Source of the DNA: Sneathiella glossodoripedis JCM 23214
GTDB lineage: Bacteria > Pseudomonadota > Alphaproteobacteria > Sneathiellales > Sneathiellaceae
Assembly: GCF_000616095.1 (NCBI RefSeq)
Contig: NZ_BAMS01000003.1
Coordinates: 248,001 to 312,000, forward strand
Direction of reading: 5' to 3'
Length of the DNA: 64,000 bases
In this document: positions 37,253 through 46,317 of the stretch, piece by piece
Layout: the number at the start of each line of letters is the position of its first letter
How positions within the stretch are numbered: the first letter of the stretch is position 1
Made by a program: the position numbers and the translations under genes
Notes under the pieces: generated by a model
Database searches by the model: none
What the model saw: only the letters and a program-made list of their open reading frames with translations
Told to the model about the DNA's origin: nothing

Positions 37253-37267
37253 TGTTACTATATAACA
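37253..37267. promoter_or_regulatory. Candidate Zur box between porin-like gene and znuA
   Basis: TGTTACTATATAACA is a near-perfect palindrome (TGTTA...TAACA arms) resembling Zur operators, which centre on TGTTATAATATAACA-like sequence in Proteobacteria. It lies 20 bases before the porin-like start and about 110 before znuA. Two zinc-type genes diverge from it. The match is seen; Zur binding is inferred. Confidence 0.55.
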
Positions 37268-37377
37268 TAACAATAACAAAATGACTGGGCTGTCAAGTGT
37301 ACGTTTCGATATTTGTCGAAGTGTGAATTTTGATGCCTCTGATCTGAAGCCTTGTAAGGAATTTGAAAGTTACGATT

Positions 37378-38388
37378 ATGAGAAAGTTTCTGGCGCTTAG
37401 CGCTCTGTTTTCATTTTTTGCGCTCGAAGCCGCGGCATCCTCCTCTCGAGTTGCCGCATCTATTGCACCAGTGCATTCACTGGTTCAGGCTGTAATGGGT
37501 GATACGGGTAAGGCTGAATTGTTGGTGCAAGGAAATGTATCCCCTCACGCAACCCAGCTGAAACCCTCTCAAATGAAAATGCTGCAGCAATCGACTCTTG
37601 TTTTTTACATAGATGCAGGTTTTGAAACCTTTCTCCCGCGTGCCTTGAGGGTGATGCCTGATACAGTTCGCCCGGTGGCATTGATGGATCAGGATGGGAT
37701 CCGCTTGCTGGATACTCGCAGTGGAGCAAACTGGGAAGTTCACTCTCATGATGATCACGATGGGCACAAGGATCATGACACTCACGAAACCCATGGTAAA
37801 CATAAAGACCATGACGACCACGATGATCACGACCATAATCATCACCATGGCCATTCCCATGGGGCGAATGTGGACGCCCATGTATGGTTGGACCCTGAAA
37901 ACGCAATCACTATGGTGAAAGTGATTACAAAAGAACTCTCACGCGCTTTTCCGGAAAACAGAACTACCTACAAAGCCAACGCTCGTGCGATGATTTCACA
38001 GATTGAAACGGTTGATGAGAAACTGAAATCAGAGTTGAGCTCTGTTGGAAATCGTCCTTTCATTGTATTTCATGATGCCTATCAGTATTTTGAACGTCAC
38101 TATGGTTTACAGGCTGTGGGCTCTATTGTCCTCGATCCAGCACATTCCGCATCGGCAAAACGAATTACTGAATTACGAAAGAAGGTTGCCGATCTGAATG
38201 TTGTCTGCGTATTTCGCGAACCGCAGTTTCCTGCAAAACTTTCCAATATAGTCATCGAGGGAAGCACAGCTTCCGCAGGCGTGCTTGACCCTCTGGGTGC
38301 AAATCTGAGCCTCGGGCCAGGGCTTTATCTCCAACTACTCGAAAATATGTCGAAAAACTTTATATCTTGTATTAAAAAAGCAAGTTGA
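37378..38388 (+). CDS. znuA: Zinc ABC transporter substrate-binding protein
   Basis: Periplasmic zinc-binding protein of the ZnuABC importer, 336 residues. A signal peptide (MRKFLALSALFSFFALEAAA) is followed by the cluster A-I lobes with the ligand histidines in APVHSLVQ and ANVDAHVWLDPENA, and in FHDAYQYFERHYG. Between the first two is a long His/Asp-rich metal-sponge loop (about 125-165) typical of zinc-specific ZnuA. ATG 37378 opens the signal peptide; a TTG at 37363 is less likely. No znuB or znuC follows here, so the permease and ATPase must lie elsewhere. A hairpin follows the stop. Confidence 0.9.
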   Translation: MRKFLALSALFSFFALEAAASSSRVAASIAPVHSLVQAVMGDTGKAELLVQGNVSPHATQLKPSQMKMLQQSTLVFYIDAGFETFLPRALRVMPDTVRPVALMDQDGIRLLDTRSGANWEVHSHDDHDGHKDHDTHETHGKHKDHDDHDDHDHNHHHGHSHGANVDAHVWLDPENAITMVKVITKELSRAFPENRTTYKANARAMISQIETVDEKLKSELSSVGNRPFIVFHDAYQYFERHYGLQAVGSIVLDPAHSASAKRITELRKKVADLNVVCVFREPQFPAKLSNIVIEGSTASAGVLDPLGANLSLGPGLYLQLLENMSKNFISCIKKAS

Positions 38389-38395
38389 TTTAAAA

Positions 38396-38430
38396 CTCCC
38401 CCCCCTCCTTGGATGGATAGAGTGGGGGAG
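38396..38430 (+). terminator. Hairpin after znuA
   Basis: CTCCCCC (38396-38402) pairs with GGGGGAG (38424-38430) across a 21-base loop, followed by GTTGCTTTT. It separates znuA from the convergent hybrid kinase. Confidence 0.55.
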
Positions 38431-38446
38431 GTTGCTTTTGATCTGA

Positions 38447-40762
38447 TCAGGCACTCAAATGCACGCTATATTCGTCTAGCAGGGAAACTAGATGCTCTTC
38501 TTTGAAGGGCTTGGTTATGACCGTGTCCATTCCAATGGACGTAAATTGAGTATGTCGATCTTCAAATGCATCTGCGGTGAGACCAACAACTGGAATGTTG
38601 CGGGTCGCACTTTTGGACTTTATCATTTTAGTGGCCTCCAACCCGTCCATTTCGGGCATGTGGACATCCATAATGATCAAATCAGGCCAGCCTTCGTCGG
38701 CAACTTCTACCGCAAGTTTTCCATTTGTAACGTGGCGCACTGTATGGCCTGCATTTTCAATAAATGAAGTCGCGATCAAAGCATTAACGTGATTATCTTC
38801 TGCCAATAAGACGTTTAGCTTGGCACTGTTTTTGTTTAATGCGTCGGGGACGATTGTCGGTGCTGGTTTTGGTGTCTGTTTAACGGTTTTGGACTGGTTC
38901 CCGGGTTTGAAGGGAATATCTACTGTGAACTCAGTGCCGATGTTCAAATCACTGACTACTGAAATTTCACCGCCCATTTTTTCGACAATTGTTTTGACGA
39001 TCGATAGTCCAAGACCGGTTCCACCATATTCACGGTTTATGGATGTATCTTCTTGGGTAAAGCGATCAAAAATGGCCTGAACTTTTTCATCGCTGATGCC
39101 CTTGCCAGTATCTCGTACCCGAAATCTGATCCAGTTGGCTTTTTTCAGGTTGTATTTTGGGTCATCATTGGGTGGGGCAGGGAGCGGTGTCACACTCAGG
39201 CAAACAGTTCCTTCCGATGTAAATTTGATCGCATTATTCAAAAGATTCCAGACTATTTGGCGCACCCTTACCATGTCGCCTTTAACAGCTACCCTGTCGG
39301 CAAGGCCATTTTCAACTTTAAGGAAAAGGCCCTTCTCGTCAGCAAGGCTTTTCATTGGGGACGCGACCGTTGATACCAACTCATTCAGATCAAAATCAAT
39401 TTCCTCAAGTTTGAGCTCGTCCGCTTCAATTTTGCTCATATCAAGCACATCATTGATGATGGATAATAGCGAATTTCCAGCGGATAAAATTGTTTCCACC
39501 ATGGACCGCTGGTCTTCATTCAAATCTGATTTTTTGAGTATTTGCGCCATTCCAAGAACTCCATTTAAGGGGGTTCTGATTTCATGGCTCATATTGGCAA
39601 GGAATTTGGATTTTGCTTTGCTGGCTTCATTCGCGACCAATCGCTTTCTGTTGGTGGATGCCAGCAGAAATACCAATATGCTGACCACGAAAAGAAGAAG
39701 CGTGCCAAAGATCAATTCTGTCCGATAAACGTCATAAAAATCGGGCGCTTTGAACCGGATCTGTGCATTTTCCGGTAAGTTCTGAGATGCTATTTTCCAG
39801 CGTTTTAATTGCCGTTGATCATAGACATGATGATAGGCAATTTCACGAATGACTTCACCGCCACGTGAGTGATTGAAATTCAGTACATACCGGGCAGCAA
39901 TTTCACCAACTTTTTCCCCAGAAAGCAGATAACCACCGACTATGCCGCTACCTAGCAACGTTTCCCAATTGGTGAAGATGGGCGCATTGGCGACAGGGGA
40001 AAGTCGTTGCAACACCGCATATGGTGTTAGGCGATTGCCCTTTCCGTCGCTAAAGATGAGCGTGTAGAAAATAGCACTTTTCTCAGGTGTATCTGCAAGT
40101 ATTTGCTTCAGCTCTTCCAAAGATTTGTCGGTAAGTACAATAACATCGATCTTGTCCTTGTAGGGATTGAGAGCGTCCAGTGCGGCTTTTAAACGTTGTT
40201 TGGCTGGCTTCGTGTTGTTGTCTCCAACAACATAAACAGTTCGCGGGGCAACACGTTCAATCATTTCAGCGACGGCACCATCAACATCCTGAATTATCGG
40301 AATTTGTACATTGTTCGAACTTTTCGCAGTGTCGGATAGCGATTTATGACCAACTGGAGTTATTAGAACCCTCTGAGCATCAGGTAGAAAATCCGGGTAA
40401 TCCGCAAGAAAATTGGCGGACGGTTGACCGTCACTGATGATCAGATCAATTCTGCGATCCTGATATTTCGACTGCATGAACTGAGCAAACGCAGAAAAAT
40501 GTTTATCTTTGTTAAATCGGACGGCATCGAGTGTTTCATAGTAGATTGCGTGTTTGCTGTCGTTGGATTTTAGTAAGTTTTCAAACCCACGCGCAACTGC
40601 TTCTGGCCATGGGACGCCTTTGTGGAAAGAACCAATATAAAGCACATTCAATTTTTCGGCAGCATGGACCGAAGCTGATGCAATTGTCAGGAACACAAAG
40701 GCTGAAACCGCTACCAAAAAGGTATTTAGGAATGCACACAATTTTGAGGAGGCGATTAACAT
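38447..40762 (-). CDS. Hybrid sensor histidine kinase with periplasmic ABC-type sensor domain
   Basis: The 771-residue membrane kinase has a signal anchor (about 1-34) and a periplasmic domain (about 36-340) of the ABC-transporter substrate-binding type (LNVLYIGSFHKGVPWPEA; LIISDGQPSANFLADYP). One membrane helix follows (LIFGTLLLFVVSILVFLLAS). The HisKA domain carries the phospho-accepting His in FLANMSHEIRTPLNG; the ATPase domain has NAIKFTSEG, DTGKGIS and GGTGLGLSI. A C-terminal receiver carries the Asp in LIIMDVHMPEMDG and Lys in ITKPF. The ligand is unknown. No dedicated response regulator is adjacent. It converges with znuA. Confidence 0.88.
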   Translation of the reverse strand: MLIASSKLCAFLNTFLVAVSAFVFLTIASASVHAAEKLNVLYIGSFHKGVPWPEAVARGFENLLKSNDSKHAIYYETLDAVRFNKDKHFSAFAQFMQSKYQDRRIDLIISDGQPSANFLADYPDFLPDAQRVLITPVGHKSLSDTAKSSNNVQIPIIQDVDGAVAEMIERVAPRTVYVVGDNNTKPAKQRLKAALDALNPYKDKIDVIVLTDKSLEELKQILADTPEKSAIFYTLIFSDGKGNRLTPYAVLQRLSPVANAPIFTNWETLLGSGIVGGYLLSGEKVGEIAARYVLNFNHSRGGEVIREIAYHHVYDQRQLKRWKIASQNLPENAQIRFKAPDFYDVYRTELIFGTLLLFVVSILVFLLASTNRKRLVANEASKAKSKFLANMSHEIRTPLNGVLGMAQILKKSDLNEDQRSMVETILSAGNSLLSIINDVLDMSKIEADELKLEEIDFDLNELVSTVASPMKSLADEKGLFLKVENGLADRVAVKGDMVRVRQIVWNLLNNAIKFTSEGTVCLSVTPLPAPPNDDPKYNLKKANWIRFRVRDTGKGISDEKVQAIFDRFTQEDTSINREYGGTGLGLSIVKTIVEKMGGEISVVSDLNIGTEFTVDIPFKPGNQSKTVKQTPKPAPTIVPDALNKNSAKLNVLLAEDNHVNALIATSFIENAGHTVRHVTNGKLAVEVADEGWPDLIIMDVHMPEMDGLEATKMIKSKSATRNIPVVGLTADAFEDRHTQFTSIGMDTVITKPFKEEHLVSLLDEYSVHLSA

Positions 40763-40850
40763 CTACTAACTGTCCAATTGAACATTTTATTAAAAAATTA
40801 ATCTAAATTTCTAATATTAACAAAATCATAACATACGATATAATTCTGAA

Positions 40851-41246
40851 TTATTTTCGCCAATCAGGTATTTCTACGTCATTTATCTCTCCGGGAGAGT
40901 ACATCTCAATCATTTCCAGATCATCTGAGCAAGCCATTAACTCGTGGTGGCACCCTTCAGGCATAAAGTGGCAATCCCCTTCCTCAAGCCTCACCAGTCC
41001 CACATCCTTGAACTCAAACTCCACCCATCCTTTAGTGACGTAGACCCACTGAAACTGGACATCATGGGCGTGATGACCTGTCCCCTTTGTCAGGGCCTGT
41101 TTTGCGCGAATGACTTGCGCATAATATTGACCGTTCGTTGCGTCACCTAGTTCAAGATCGCGATACTCAAAGAAACTGCGGTGACCAGATGTCCAGTTAG
41201 CGCCTTTTGCGGTATGTTTTACATATCCGTTTTTATATTTTGTCAT
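40851..41246 (-). CDS. Cupin-domain protein
   Basis: The 131-residue single-cupin protein has motif 1 GTGHHAHDVQFQWVYVTKG (His/His/Gln metal ligands and Gly) and motif 2 LEEGDCHFMPEGCHHELMA with the last His. Small cupins of this type are metal-binding sensors or enzymes; the substrate is unknown. It lies 18 bases after the SDR gene on the same strand, probably the same operon, with a CGGAGAG site before its ATG. Confidence 0.75.
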   Translation of the reverse strand: MTKYKNGYVKHTAKGANWTSGHRSFFEYRDLELGDATNGQYYAQVIRAKQALTKGTGHHAHDVQFQWVYVTKGWVEFEFKDVGLVRLEEGDCHFMPEGCHHELMACSDDLEMIEMYSPGEINDVEIPDWRK

Positions 41247-41264
41247 TTTTCTCTCCGGCTTTGT

Positions 41265-42050
41265 TTAGGTAAAACTTCCATTATTGGCGCCGTGACCGCC
41301 ATCAACAGTAACAATGGTACCGCTGATATAAGAAGCGCGTTCTGATGCCATAAAGGTTATTACGTCGGCGACCTCCTCAACCTCAGCCGCACGTGAAAGA
41401 GGCAGGTTGGACAGATAACTTTGCCATCTGTCTGTCGTTCCAAATTCCGCCTCTGAACGTGTTTTCATGAGGTTTACAAGACGCTCAGTCGCGACAGCGC
41501 CGGGGCTTACCGCCAGTACACGTATTCCATCGCGCAAGCTTCGGCTACCCAAAGCTCTGGTGAAAGCATTAAGACCTGCATTGCCGGTGGTTCCCGCAAT
41601 ATAATCTGCATCAGTTCGATCCGCAGCCAGTCCCGTTACATTGACAATCACCCCAGAGTTTTTCCGACACATAGCGTCATAGTAAGTTCGGCACATATTA
41701 ATATAGCCAAAAACTTTCAAATCCCACGCTTGACGCCAACGGGCCTCGTCGATTGTTTGCAAATCACCGGCTGGAATCGCTCCCGCATTATTGATTAATA
41801 TGTCCGGTGTTCCTGTTTTCTCAAACAAAGTCTGGGAAGATCCATTGCCTGAAATATCCAGCGCATAGATTGTGGTTTTTACCTGATAGTTTGAGGATAT
41901 TTCCGCCGCAAGCTGCTTCAGGTCATCTTCAGTCCGCGCAACCAGTTGTAGATGACACCCTTCAGCGGCAAAGCTAATTGCAGCAGCTCGTCCAATCCCT
42001 TTGGATGCGCCAGTGATGAGCACCGTTTTTCCGCCAAGCTTCAAGTCCAT
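41265..42050 (-). CDS. Atypical SDR-family oxidoreductase lacking the YxxxK lysine
   Basis: The 261-residue Rossmann-fold protein has the cofactor motif TGASKGIGRA and the NNAG strand, as in classical SDRs. In place of the catalytic Ser-Tyr-x3-Lys it reads VNVTGLAADRTDADYIAGTTGNAG (key part YIAGT): the Tyr is kept, but Thr stands at the Lys position. The C-terminal IVTVDGGHGANNG is typical. Either the reaction differs or the protein binds without catalysis. ATG 42050 (AAGGGG site) is chosen; the longer frame adds an unrelated 37-residue leader. It is cotranscribed with the cupin gene. Confidence 0.8.
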   Translation of the reverse strand: MDLKLGGKTVLITGASKGIGRAAAISFAAEGCHLQLVARTEDDLKQLAAEISSNYQVKTTIYALDISGNGSSQTLFEKTGTPDILINNAGAIPAGDLQTIDEARWRQAWDLKVFGYINMCRTYYDAMCRKNSGVIVNVTGLAADRTDADYIAGTTGNAGLNAFTRALGSRSLRDGIRVLAVSPGAVATERLVNLMKTRSEAEFGTTDRWQSYLSNLPLSRAAEVEEVADVITFMASERASYISGTIVTVDGGHGANNGSFT

Positions 42051-42219
42051 TGGCAATCGCCCCTTAAATCTGGAAAACCAGTGCAAATAGTAGCAAATTA
42101 TTTTACTCCGGAAACAAAAGAGTCTCTCTTGAGAGCAAACAATAAATTTTGCGAAAGGCAAACATATCCTGTAAAAGGTCGGAAACGTAACCTCATGTCC
42201 GGAAATTCAGGGAAAATAG

Positions 42220-43917
42220 ATGACAAGACATCTTATCACTTCAGCGTTGCCTTATATTAATGGTGTGAAGCATTTGGGGAACCTGATCGGGTCCATGTTG
42301 CCTTCTGATTTGTATGCTCGTTATTTACGTGCACGCGGTGAAGAAGTTCTGTTCATCTGTGCAACGGATGAGCACGGAACACCTGCCGAGCTTGCAGCGC
42401 GAGAAGCTGGCCTTGACGTCGCGGAATTCTGTAAGGAACAGCATGAGGTTCAGGCTCGCCTGGGTGAAGCCTTCTCTTTATCCTTTGATTACTTTGGTCG
42501 TTCGTCTTCTTCGCAGAACAGAGAGCTGACCCAGCATTTTGGAAACAAGCTTCTGGAAAACGGTTTTATTGAAGAGCGGGTCACGAAGCAGGTTTTTTCA
42601 ATTGATGATGATCGATTTCTGCCTGACCGCTACGTTGAAGGAACCTGTCCACATTGCGGCTATGAAAAAGCCCGCGGTGACCAGTGTGAAAGCTGCACAC
42701 GTCTCCTGGATCCAACTGATCTTCTTGAGCCCCGTTCTGCGATTTCAGGGAGCGCCAATCTGGAAGTTCGTGAAAGTAAACATTTGTTTTTACTACAGTC
42801 GAAACTGTCCGATGAAATTCGGGCCTGGGTGAACGAACACGCTGATTGGCCAGTTCTAGTATCTTCGATAGCCTTAAAATGGCTTGATGAAGGTTTGCAC
42901 GATCGCGGCATAACGCGTGACTTGAAATGGGGTGTTCCTGTCGGGCGTGAAGGGATGGAAGACAAGGTATATTATGTGTGGTTTGACGCGCCGATCGAAT
43001 ATATCGCCGCGACGTGGGAATGGGCCGATGAGGATGCTGATAACAGGGATTGGAAATCCTGGTGGTATGAAGCCGAGGACGTCAATTACACCCAGTTTAT
43101 GGCCAAGGATAACATCCCCTTTCATACGGTAACCTTTCCCGGCACGCAGCTTGCAAGTCGCGAACCTTGGAAGATGGTTGACTATATTAAGGGGTTTAAC
43201 TGGTTAAATTACTATGGTGGAAAGTTTTCCACCAGCCAGAAGCGCGGAATTTTTATGAGCGATGCAATTGAAATGCTGCCAGCCGATTACTGGCGTTATT
43301 ATCTGCTCGCCAACGCCCCGGAAAATTCCGATACCAGTTTCACGTGGGAAAGTTTTAGTGGCGCCGTCAACAAAGATCTGGCGGATACACTTGGGAATTT
43401 TGTGAACCGTATCTTGAAATTCTGTTCTTCCAAATTTGGAACAGAACTCCCTGCCGGGGGAACCCCAACGGCACGTGAAGACGCTTTAATCAAGTCGCTT
43501 GCTGAACGTATTGAAACATACAATACCCATATGGATGAATTGCAGATCCGCAAAGCCATGCAGGAATTGCGTGCGATCTGGGTAATGGGAAATGAGTATC
43601 TGACCGAAGCTGCACCTTGGACCGAGTTTAAAACCGATCCGGATGCGGCTGCGGTCAGTCTCCGTTGTGCGATTAACCTCATTCGCGTGTTTGCTATCTT
43701 AAGCGCACCGGTCATCCCGAATGCGTCCCGGCAGATTTCGGAGGCTCTTAACCTTGGTCTGACAGGTGAAGAATGGATCAGCCAACCCATTGAAGTAGAA
43801 CTGACAACCTTAAAGCCCGGTCACAAATTCACCGTTCCAGACGTGTTATTCCGTAAAATTTCCGACGAGGAAGTTGCTGAGTGGCAAGAGCGTTTTGGTG
43901 GTGGTGAAAGCCAGTAG
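42220..43917 (+). CDS. metG: Methionyl-tRNA synthetase
   Basis: Charges tRNA-Met, essential. The 565-residue class I synthetase has the HIGH-type site in [14 protein letters not shown] (HLGN), a zinc knuckle [17 protein letters not shown], and [11 protein letters not shown] as the KMSKS-equivalent loop. An anticodon-binding alpha domain ends the protein. No C-terminal tRNA-binding (EMAP-like) extension is present. ATG 42220 follows an AGGGAAA site. A 9-bp palindrome follows the stop directly. Confidence 0.95.
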   Translation: MTRHLITSALPYINGVKHLGNLIGSMLPSDLYARYLRARGEEVLFICATDEHGTPAELAAREAGLDVAEFCKEQHEVQARLGEAFSLSFDYFGRSSSSQNRELTQHFGNKLLENGFIEERVTKQVFSIDDDRFLPDRYVEGTCPHCGYEKARGDQCESCTRLLDPTDLLEPRSAISGSANLEVRESKHLFLLQSKLSDEIRAWVNEHADWPVLVSSIALKWLDEGLHDRGITRDLKWGVPVGREGMEDKVYYVWFDAPIEYIAATWEWADEDADNRDWKSWWYEAEDVNYTQFMAKDNIPFHTVTFPGTQLASREPWKMVDYIKGFNWLNYYGGKFSTSQKRGIFMSDAIEMLPADYWRYYLLANAPENSDTSFTWESFSGAVNKDLADTLGNFVNRILKFCSSKFGTELPAGGTPTAREDALIKSLAERIETYNTHMDELQIRKAMQELRAIWVMGNEYLTEAAPWTEFKTDPDAAAVSLRCAINLIRVFAILSAPVIPNASRQISEALNLGLTGEEWISQPIEVELTTLKPGHKFTVPDVLFRKISDEEVAEWQERFGGGESQ

Positions 43918-43937
43918 TTACCTAAACTTTTAGGTAA
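43918..43937. other. Palindrome directly after metG
   Basis: TTACCTAAA and TTTAGGTAA form a perfect 9+9 inverted repeat around 2 bases, starting immediately after the metG stop. The 2-base centre makes a tight hairpin, and no T-run follows, so it may be a protein-binding site or weak transcript end. Confidence 0.4.
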
Positions 43938-43952
43938 ATTCAGGCCCTTTGG

Positions 43953-43967
43953 TTAAGACTGGTTTAA
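43953..43967. promoter_or_regulatory. Candidate CtrA site upstream of the TadE operon
   Basis: TTAA-N7-TTAA (TTAAGACTGGTTTAA) matches the full CtrA consensus of alphaproteobacteria and lies about 60 bases before the tadE start. In several relatives CtrA controls pilus genes. A short AT-rich motif can occur by chance. Confidence 0.4.
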
Positions 43968-44027
43968 TATGTGCGCGTTATAGTTCCGGTTTATGGATTT
44001 GGAACTGTACAAGAGTGCGATTAAATC

Positions 44028-44623
44028 ATGTTAAAGCAGCTTATAAAGCGTATCCGGCGTGATCAGCGTGGCACGACAGCCGTAGAGCTTGCCTTGATTT
44101 CGCCGGTATTGGCGACGGTTCTCTTTGGTATTATTGAGCTAAGCGTCGCCATGTTCGTCAATACAGTTGTTGAAGGTGGGCTGAGAGATGCCTCGCGTGT
44201 TGGTTTAACCGGCATGGATACAGGTGGAACCAGCCGTGAACAGCGCATTGCCGATATTGTGAATGAAGCTTCCCTCGGCATGGTCAATTTGACCCCAAGT
44301 GATATTTCGTCATTAATATATCCAAGTTTTGGTGATATCGGACAGCCAGAACCTTATACCGACGTAAATGGCGATGGCAGCTATACAGCTAACGCTTTTA
44401 CTCATAATGGCGTTAGTTACCCTGACGGTGAGCCTACGATGATATAAACGGTAGTGGCGCCTGGGAAGATGATATGGGGCAGGCGGGCCTCGGTGGGCCC
44501 GGCGAAATTGTGCTTTATACAATCACCTATAACTGGAACCTTTTAAGCGGGCAGATTATTCCGATCCTTGGGGGGACAATTCCCATGTCAGCGTCGATGG
44601 TTGTTCGAAACGAGCCATTCTAG
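44028..44623 (+). pseudogene. tadE: TadE-like pseudopilin, one apparent -1 frameshift
   Basis: Minor pilin-like component of the Tad secretion/pilus apparatus. The N-terminus has the TadE signature RDQRGTTAVELALISPVLATVLFGIIELSVAMF: a G/T-AVE processing region and a single hydrophobic helix. Near 44435 the frame breaks in GAGCCTACG; one added T continues EPYDDINGSGAWEDDMG and on to a TAG at 44621-44623, giving 198 residues. The restored tail ends MSASMVVRNEPF. It lies 9 bases before the second pseudopilin gene. Confidence 0.8.
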
Positions 44624-44632
44624 GAGTGACTT

Positions 44633-45258
44633 ATGAAACGCATGATTTTGTTTGATCAACTTCGTAGATCACGGCTATTTACCCGATTTCTAAAAGATAA
44701 ATCCGCTGTGGCGATGACTGAGTTCGCGATGTTGTTGCCGCTGCTTCTGTTGCTGACAGTTGGTAGCTTTGAAGTGGGGCGGTATGCACTCTTAACGCAG
44801 AAACTTGATCGAATATCGGCAACTATGGCCGATTTGGTGGCGCGGGCCGAAGCTTGAGCGCGGCTGAGATGGATAATTTGTTCAATTCGACCGATCATCT
44901 TGCCAAACCTTTTGATTTTACCGGTTCCGGGATGGTTGTTGTGACATCCGTTATGGGACGAAATGGACAGGACCCGTTAGTCATTGGACAACGCTCCAAG
45001 GGAACTATCACGGGCGTCAGCAGTAAAATCGGAAATGATGGCGGAACAGCAACCCTGCCTGCTGTCTTTACAGATGTAAACGGTCAAACCCTGTCTGAGG
45101 GGGAGGGCGTCATCGTCAGCGAGGTTTTTTATAGTTACTCACCCTATTTCGTTGGTGCAGGTGGCCAGTTTTTCTCAACAAATTTCTTTAATGATTTGGT
45201 TGTATACCGTCAGGCTTTCTTCCGCCCCAGATTATCTGAACAAACAACTTTCGAATAA
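44633..45258 (+). pseudogene. TadE/TadF-like pseudopilin, one apparent -1 frameshift
   Basis: A second Tad minor pilin. Frame 1 gives KDKSAVAMTEFAMLLPLLLLLTVGSFEVGRYALL (a TadE/F-type prepilin helix) and stops after LVARAEA. The frame starting at 44854 continues LSAAEMDNLFNSTDHLAKPF to RPRLSEQTTFE. Stop and start overlap (TTGA), but one added base near 44853 joins them as ARAEALSAAEMDNLF, giving 208 residues. Whether it is TadE or TadF cannot be settled. It is the last gene of this small operon. Confidence 0.78.
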
Positions 45259-45263
45259 TGAGC

Positions 45264-45316
45264 ATTCACCAACAATCTTTGATGTAGCAGTGACTAAATT
45301 CTAGACGTTGGTGAAT
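45264..45316. repeat. Inverted repeat between convergent genes
   Basis: ATTCACCAAC (45264-45273) and GTTGGTGAAT (45307-45316) are exact inverted repeats separated by 33 bases, extendable to 13 bp with one bulged T. They lie between the pseudopilin operon and the convergent lipoprotein gene. A bidirectional transcript end is possible; no T-run is present. Confidence 0.4.
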
Positions 45317-45338
45317 TGCTAAGATTATTTGATTAAGG

Positions 45339-45767
45339 TCAAGACGAACTGGCGGATTGCTCTTTAATCGCGCAGTTTTTCACCTTAACGAGGTAATTGA
45401 GCTGATCTTTTTCTTTTTGAAGATTATCTAGCTCAGTCTTTGCTTCCTGGTCATGATCCGCTGCAACAAGTAGCGGCAAGAACAACACAGCACCAAAATA
45501 TCCAACGACTTGGTTATGTGCTCGATTGCTTTTGATGACCGCTTCATTTTCGGTGTAGCGAATTAAAATTTCGTCTTGTCTGGATTTGATTTGTTCACAT
45601 GTAAGACGTTTTTGTTCTTCTGAAACACCAATTTCTTTTTCAATTTCATGCTTATTGGCTTCAGAAAAACTGGGAGGTAAATCAGGTGCGCTTCTCGCGC
45701 ACCCGTTAACCACTGACAATGCGAGTAAAACAAGCACTGATCTTAGAAAAGTGATTTTTGAAGACAT
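45339..45767 (-). CDS. Small hypothetical lipoprotein
   Basis: The 142-residue protein has a lipoprotein signal (FLRSVLVLLALSVVNGC; lipobox VVNGC). Two helical stretches flank a hydrophobic hairpin (VVGYFGAVLFLPLLVAA). Further cysteines are in LTCEQ and VKNCA. A comparable layout is seen in small alphaproteobacterial lipoproteins of unknown role. It sits inside the Tad region on the minus strand next to another lipoprotein and the VWA protein. Confidence 0.6.
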   Translation of the reverse strand: MSSKITFLRSVLVLLALSVVNGCARSAPDLPPSFSEANKHEIEKEIGVSEEQKRLTCEQIKSRQDEILIRYTENEAVIKSNRAHNQVVGYFGAVLFLPLLVAADHDQEAKTELDNLQKEKDQLNYLVKVKNCAIKEQSASSS

Positions 45768-45772
45768 ATCAA

Positions 45773-46158
45773 TTACATAAATTTAATGGCGCGACCTTTG
45801 CCTTCAATTGAGCCCCAACTCATAAAGCTAACACCAACGGTGCCATAGCGGACTAAAATTACGGCATCAGCACCAATTCCAGCAGCTTCCTCTTGAAGTT
45901 TTTTCGCGGCCATTTCTGGGGTTGGGTCATCGTGGAAAATGGTTGTTTTATTTACGACAACTTCAAGGTCAGCAAGCACCTTGTATTTTCTATCCAAAAT
46001 GTCATCTTCAAAAAGCTGAATTTGTTCTGGTGATTTTTTTTCGCTTTCTGACACTGTGACTGCGATAGCTCGCCATCTTTGGTCGTTTGGCTTGAACTCC
46101 ATGTTGCACAACCGGTTAGCAGCGACAAAACCGCTGCGCAATACATTATCTTCCTCAT
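45773..46158 (-). pseudogene. Lipoprotein with C-terminal YbjQ/RcsF-like domain, one apparent -1 frameshift
   Basis: ATG 46158 opens a lipoprotein signal (MRKIMYCAAVLSLLTGC; lipobox LLTGC). At an eight-base A-run on the minus strand (plus 46034-46041) the frame is lost; one added A continues KSPEQIQLFEDDILDRKYKVLADL and a domain ending GADAVILVRYGTV and IEGKGRAIKFM. This tail resembles the small alpha/beta fold in YbjQ/RcsF-type proteins, but the match is weak. Restored length is 128 residues. The overlapping longer frame starting at 46201 lacks the lipobox and is less likely. Confidence 0.6.
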
Positions 46159-46221
46159 TAGATTTCCCCCAACTCGATATGCAATTTATTGGTAATTGCA
46201 TTTAGTCTATCCACTAACGAC

Positions 46222-46242
46222 AATTGTGGTCAATCCACAATT
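46222..46242. other. Hairpin downstream of the VWA gene
   Basis: AATTGTGG (46222-46229) pairs with CCACAATT (46235-46242) over a 5-base loop, in the gap downstream of the VWA protein gene on the minus strand. It has no T-tail; possible weak terminator. Confidence 0.35.
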
Positions 46243-46317
46243 TCAGGTAATTGGGGTCTAAATAATTTCCCGCTAAAATTTAGCAGTTCATACTGCGCTG
46301 ATTTTAACGGCGTCACT

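Noticed and set aside
37460-37906. Long minus-strand frames opposite the His-rich part of znuA
   Set aside because: They are complementary reads of a repetitive His/Asp codon stretch inside a well-supported gene, with no ribosome site or family match.
44633-45258. Treating the two halves of the second pseudopilin as separate coupled genes
   Set aside because: The second half has no membrane helix or signal of its own, and one added base yields a normal-length pseudopilin.
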